From the IMG/VR virus record IMGVR_UViG_3300044950_000219, positions 1 to 27,213 of that record: a DNA stretch of 27,213 bases. One strand, 5' to 3'. This DNA comes from a virus. Below, piece after piece: positions 25,300 through 27,213 of this stretch. The translations under genes and the position numbers were made by a program. How positions within the stretch are numbered: position 1 is the stretch's first letter; every line of letters begins with the position of its first letter. Under the pieces are notes generated by a model that saw only the letters and a program-made list of their open reading frames with translations, had not been told where the DNA came from and made no database searches.

Positions 25300-25305
25300 A
25301 GACGA

Positions 25306-26322
25306 ATGAGTAACCTTTTTAAAAAAGCCGCTGTGTTCACTGACATTCATTTTGGATTGAAGTCAAACAGCTTACAACACAACCAAGACTGTTCCGATTT
25401 TGTAGATTGGTTCATTAAAAAAGCAAAGAGTGAGGGATGTGAAACTTGTTTCTTCTTGGGCGATTACAACCATCATCGTGCAAGTATTAACATTCACACA
25501 TTACAATTTGGACTACAAGCATTGGAGAAACTAAGTGCTAACTTTGATACTGTATATTTTATACCAGGCAATCACGATCTTTATTATCGTGACCGTAGGG
25601 ACATTCATAGTGTTGAGTGGGCTAAACATTTACCAAACGTTAAAATCGTCAACGACTTCTTCAGTCAAGGAGACGTAGTTATTGCACCTTGGCTTGTACA
25701 AGATGATTATAAGAAACTACAAAAGATGGGTGGCAAATATATGTTTGGTCATTTTGAGTTGCCCAGATTCTATATGAACGCAATGGTAGAGATGCCCGAT
25801 CATGGTGAAATCAATGAAGACCATATGACTGGATTTGAAAAAGTATTCAGTGGGCATTTTCATAAACGTCAAGCACGTAAAAACATTTGGTATATTGGTA
25901 ATGCTTTCCCTCACAACTATGCCGACGCAGGTGATGACGCACGTGGTATGATGATATTAGAATGGGGTAGTGAACCAGAGTTTCATACTTGGCCAAGACA
26001 GCCCGTATTTCGTGTACACAAACTAAGTGATATCTTAGAAAACCCTGAGGGCTTGCTATTGATTGATAGTTATGTTAGAGTACATCTTGATATTGAAATC
26101 TCATATGAAGAAGCTAACTTCTTGCGTGAGACTTGGATACCAGAACATAGATTAAGAGAGATGGCATTGATACCTATGAAGGCAGATATGAATGAGAATG
26201 GACAAACAGCAGACGGACTAAAATTCGAAAGTGTTGACCAAATTATTATTGACCAAATTAACAGTATTGAATCAAATAATTTTGATAAGAAGATTCTTTT
26301 GGACATTTATAACAACCTATGA
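25306..26322 (+). CDS. 47: Recombination nuclease subunit gp47 (SbcD/Mre11-like)
   Basis: 338 residues from ATG 25306. An in-frame TTG at 25270 would add 12 residues but lies in the hairpin, and the family N-terminus fits the ATG. All metallophosphoesterase motifs are present: D13-I-H15 (FTDIHFG), G52-D53 (FLGDYNHHR), G88-NHD91 (IPGNHD), G148-H149 (FGHFE) and G183-H184-F-H186 (SGHFHK). The length is close to T4 gp47 (about 340). With gp46 it forms the Mre11-Rad50-type exonuclease that resects DNA ends for recombination-dependent replication and helps degrade host DNA. No clear Shine-Dalgarno sequence precedes the ATG. It overlaps gp46 by ATGA. Confidence 0.95.
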   Translation: MSNLFKKAAVFTDIHFGLKSNSLQHNQDCSDFVDWFIKKAKSEGCETCFFLGDYNHHRASINIHTLQFGLQALEKLSANFDTVYFIPGNHDLYYRDRRDIHSVEWAKHLPNVKIVNDFFSQGDVVIAPWLVQDDYKKLQKMGGKYMFGHFELPRFYMNAMVEMPDHGEINEDHMTGFEKVFSGHFHKRQARKNIWYIGNAFPHNYADAGDDARGMMILEWGSEPEFHTWPRQPVFRVHKLSDILENPEGLLLIDSYVRVHLDIEISYEEANFLRETWIPEHRLREMALIPMKADMNENGQTADGLKFESVDQIIIDQINSIESNNFDKKILLDIYNNL

Positions 26323-27213
26323 TTACATTACAAGACATTACATTACGCAATTTTTTATCTATCGGCGCAGTAACACAAGCAGTAGACTTTGACAAAAAAG
26401 ACTTAACACTTATTCTAGGTGAGAACTTAGACTTAGGTGGTGACGGTGCCCGTAATGGTACAGGTAAGACTACCCTTATTCAGGGTCTTAGCTATGCACT
26501 GTTTGGTACACCCATTAATAATATTCGTAAAGACAATTTAGTTAATCGCACAAATGGTAAGGGTATGATGGTTACATTGACATTCAATGTCAATGGTACT
26601 AACTATAAGATTGAGCGTGGTCGTAAGCCAAACATTCTGAAATTCTATGTGAATGATATTCAGGATAAAGCTTCTGAGGATCAGCAAGGTGAGAATAAAG
26701 AAACACAGGCAGCGATTGAAAAAGTTATCAATATGTCAGCCGATATGTTCCGCCATATTGTTGTATTGAATACTTACAGTGAACCTTTCTTGGCATTGAA
26801 AAATAATGAACAGAAAGATATCATTGAACAATTAATGGGTATCACGTTGTTATCTGAGAAAGCTGAAGTCATCAAAGAGATGATTCGTAAAAGCAAAGAT
26901 GATATTCAGCAAGAAGATTTTAGAGTTAAAGCTATTGAAGAAGCCAACAAGCGTGTTAAAGAACAAATTGATGCACTGAAACGTAGACAAACATTGTGGT
27001 TGAAGAAGCACGATGATGATTTAACTAATTTAGCCCTTCAGTATGATGAACTAAGTAAAATTAACATTGAAATAGAATTACAAGCACACAAAGATTTAAA
27101 CGTTTGGACTAAACAGAAAGAACAACAAGATGCATACAATGCACTGGTTGCTAGGTCTACTGCTTGGCAACAAAAACACAATAGTGACGTTTCTGTAGCA
27201 CATAAAGCCTACT
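26319..27213 (+). CDS. 46: Recombination ATPase subunit gp46 (SbcC/Rad50-like), partial
   Basis: The start ATG (26319-26321) overlaps the gp47 stop as ATGA, coupling the two subunits. 298 codons are visible before the right edge. The N-terminal ATPase half begins MITLQDITLRNFLSIGAVTQ, with Walker A in GARNGTGKTT (43-52; K50). Before it is ENLDLGGD (35-42), a short insertion compared with T4 gp46 (from memory), which I associate with aquatic relatives. ERGRKPNILKFYVND and MFRHIVVLNTYSEPFLAL correspond to gp46 segments KRGQKPN and FKQIVVLG. From ~200 on the Lys/Glu/Gln-rich sequence is the first arm of the coiled coil. The zinc hook, signature motif and Walker B lie outside the window. Confidence 0.95.
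   Translation, partial: MITLQDITLRNFLSIGAVTQAVDFDKKDLTLILGENLDLGGDGARNGTGKTTLIQGLSYALFGTPINNIRKDNLVNRTNGKGMMVTLTFNVNGTNYKIERGRKPNILKFYVNDIQDKASEDQQGENKETQAAIEKVINMSADMFRHIVVLNTYSEPFLALKNNEQKDIIEQLMGITLLSEKAEVIKEMIRKSKDDIQQEDFRVKAIEEANKRVKEQIDALKRRQTLWLKKHDDDLTNLALQYDELSKINIEIELQAHKDLNVWTKQKEQQDAYNALVARSTAWQQKHNSDVSVAHKAY

Noticed and set aside
25270-25305. Upstream TTG start for gp47
   Set aside because: The extra 12 residues lie in the hairpin between genes. The ATG at 25306 gives the family-typical N-terminus just before the first metal-binding motif.

Overview
The window looks like a piece of a T4-like (contractile-tailed, myovirus) phage genome from an aquatic, metagenome-type lineage. 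The reading is based on an adjacent set of T4 core genes: baseplate gp53, gp5, gp25 and gp6, the late sigma factor gp55, and the recombination nuclease pair gp47/gp46. The sequence is AT-rich and densely packed, with gaps mostly under 50 bases. I saw no tRNA, integrase, CRISPR array or insertion sequence. The host cannot be told from the sequence.

Left and centre (1-24222, all on the minus strand) is a late structural block. Read in transcription order it holds a gp48-like tail-tube/baseplate protein (24222-22951), gp53 (22951-22640), a probable baseplate hub protein (22639-20027), gp5 hub/spike (20011-16802), gp25 (16782-16333), gp6 (16284-12913), and a giant virion protein. The giant ORF starts at 12886 and is still open at base 2, so it has at least 4,295 codons and runs off the window. 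I translated nearly all of it by hand and found no stop. It is a mosaic: a conserved N-terminal part, a cupredoxin-like segment, a chitin/cellulose-binding-like aromatic motif, a probable seven-bladed FG-GAP-type beta-propeller with foreign modules inserted between blades, and a series of short beta-rich modules towards the left edge.

Right (24350-27213, plus strand) is a divergent regulatory/replication block: gp55 with an unusual ~150-residue N-terminal extension, then gp47 and the start of gp46 (cut by the window edge). A 127-base divergent region (24223-24349) holds a T4-late-like box facing left and a sigma70-like promoter facing right.

The parts fit one logic. gp55 would be made early from a host-type promoter. 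It would then direct RNA polymerase to ATAAATA-type late boxes, which lie 16-22 bases before the start codons of the gp48-like gene, gp25 and gp6. A weaker TATATATA version lies before the giant gene. gp53, the hub gene and gp5 lack a convincing box of their own and appear to be co-transcribed, with stop/start overlap or abutment. gp46/gp47 would process DNA ends for recombination-dependent replication. Three consecutive hub-region proteins carry long low-complexity or coiled-coil extensions, which is the most unusual feature of the cluster besides the giant protein.
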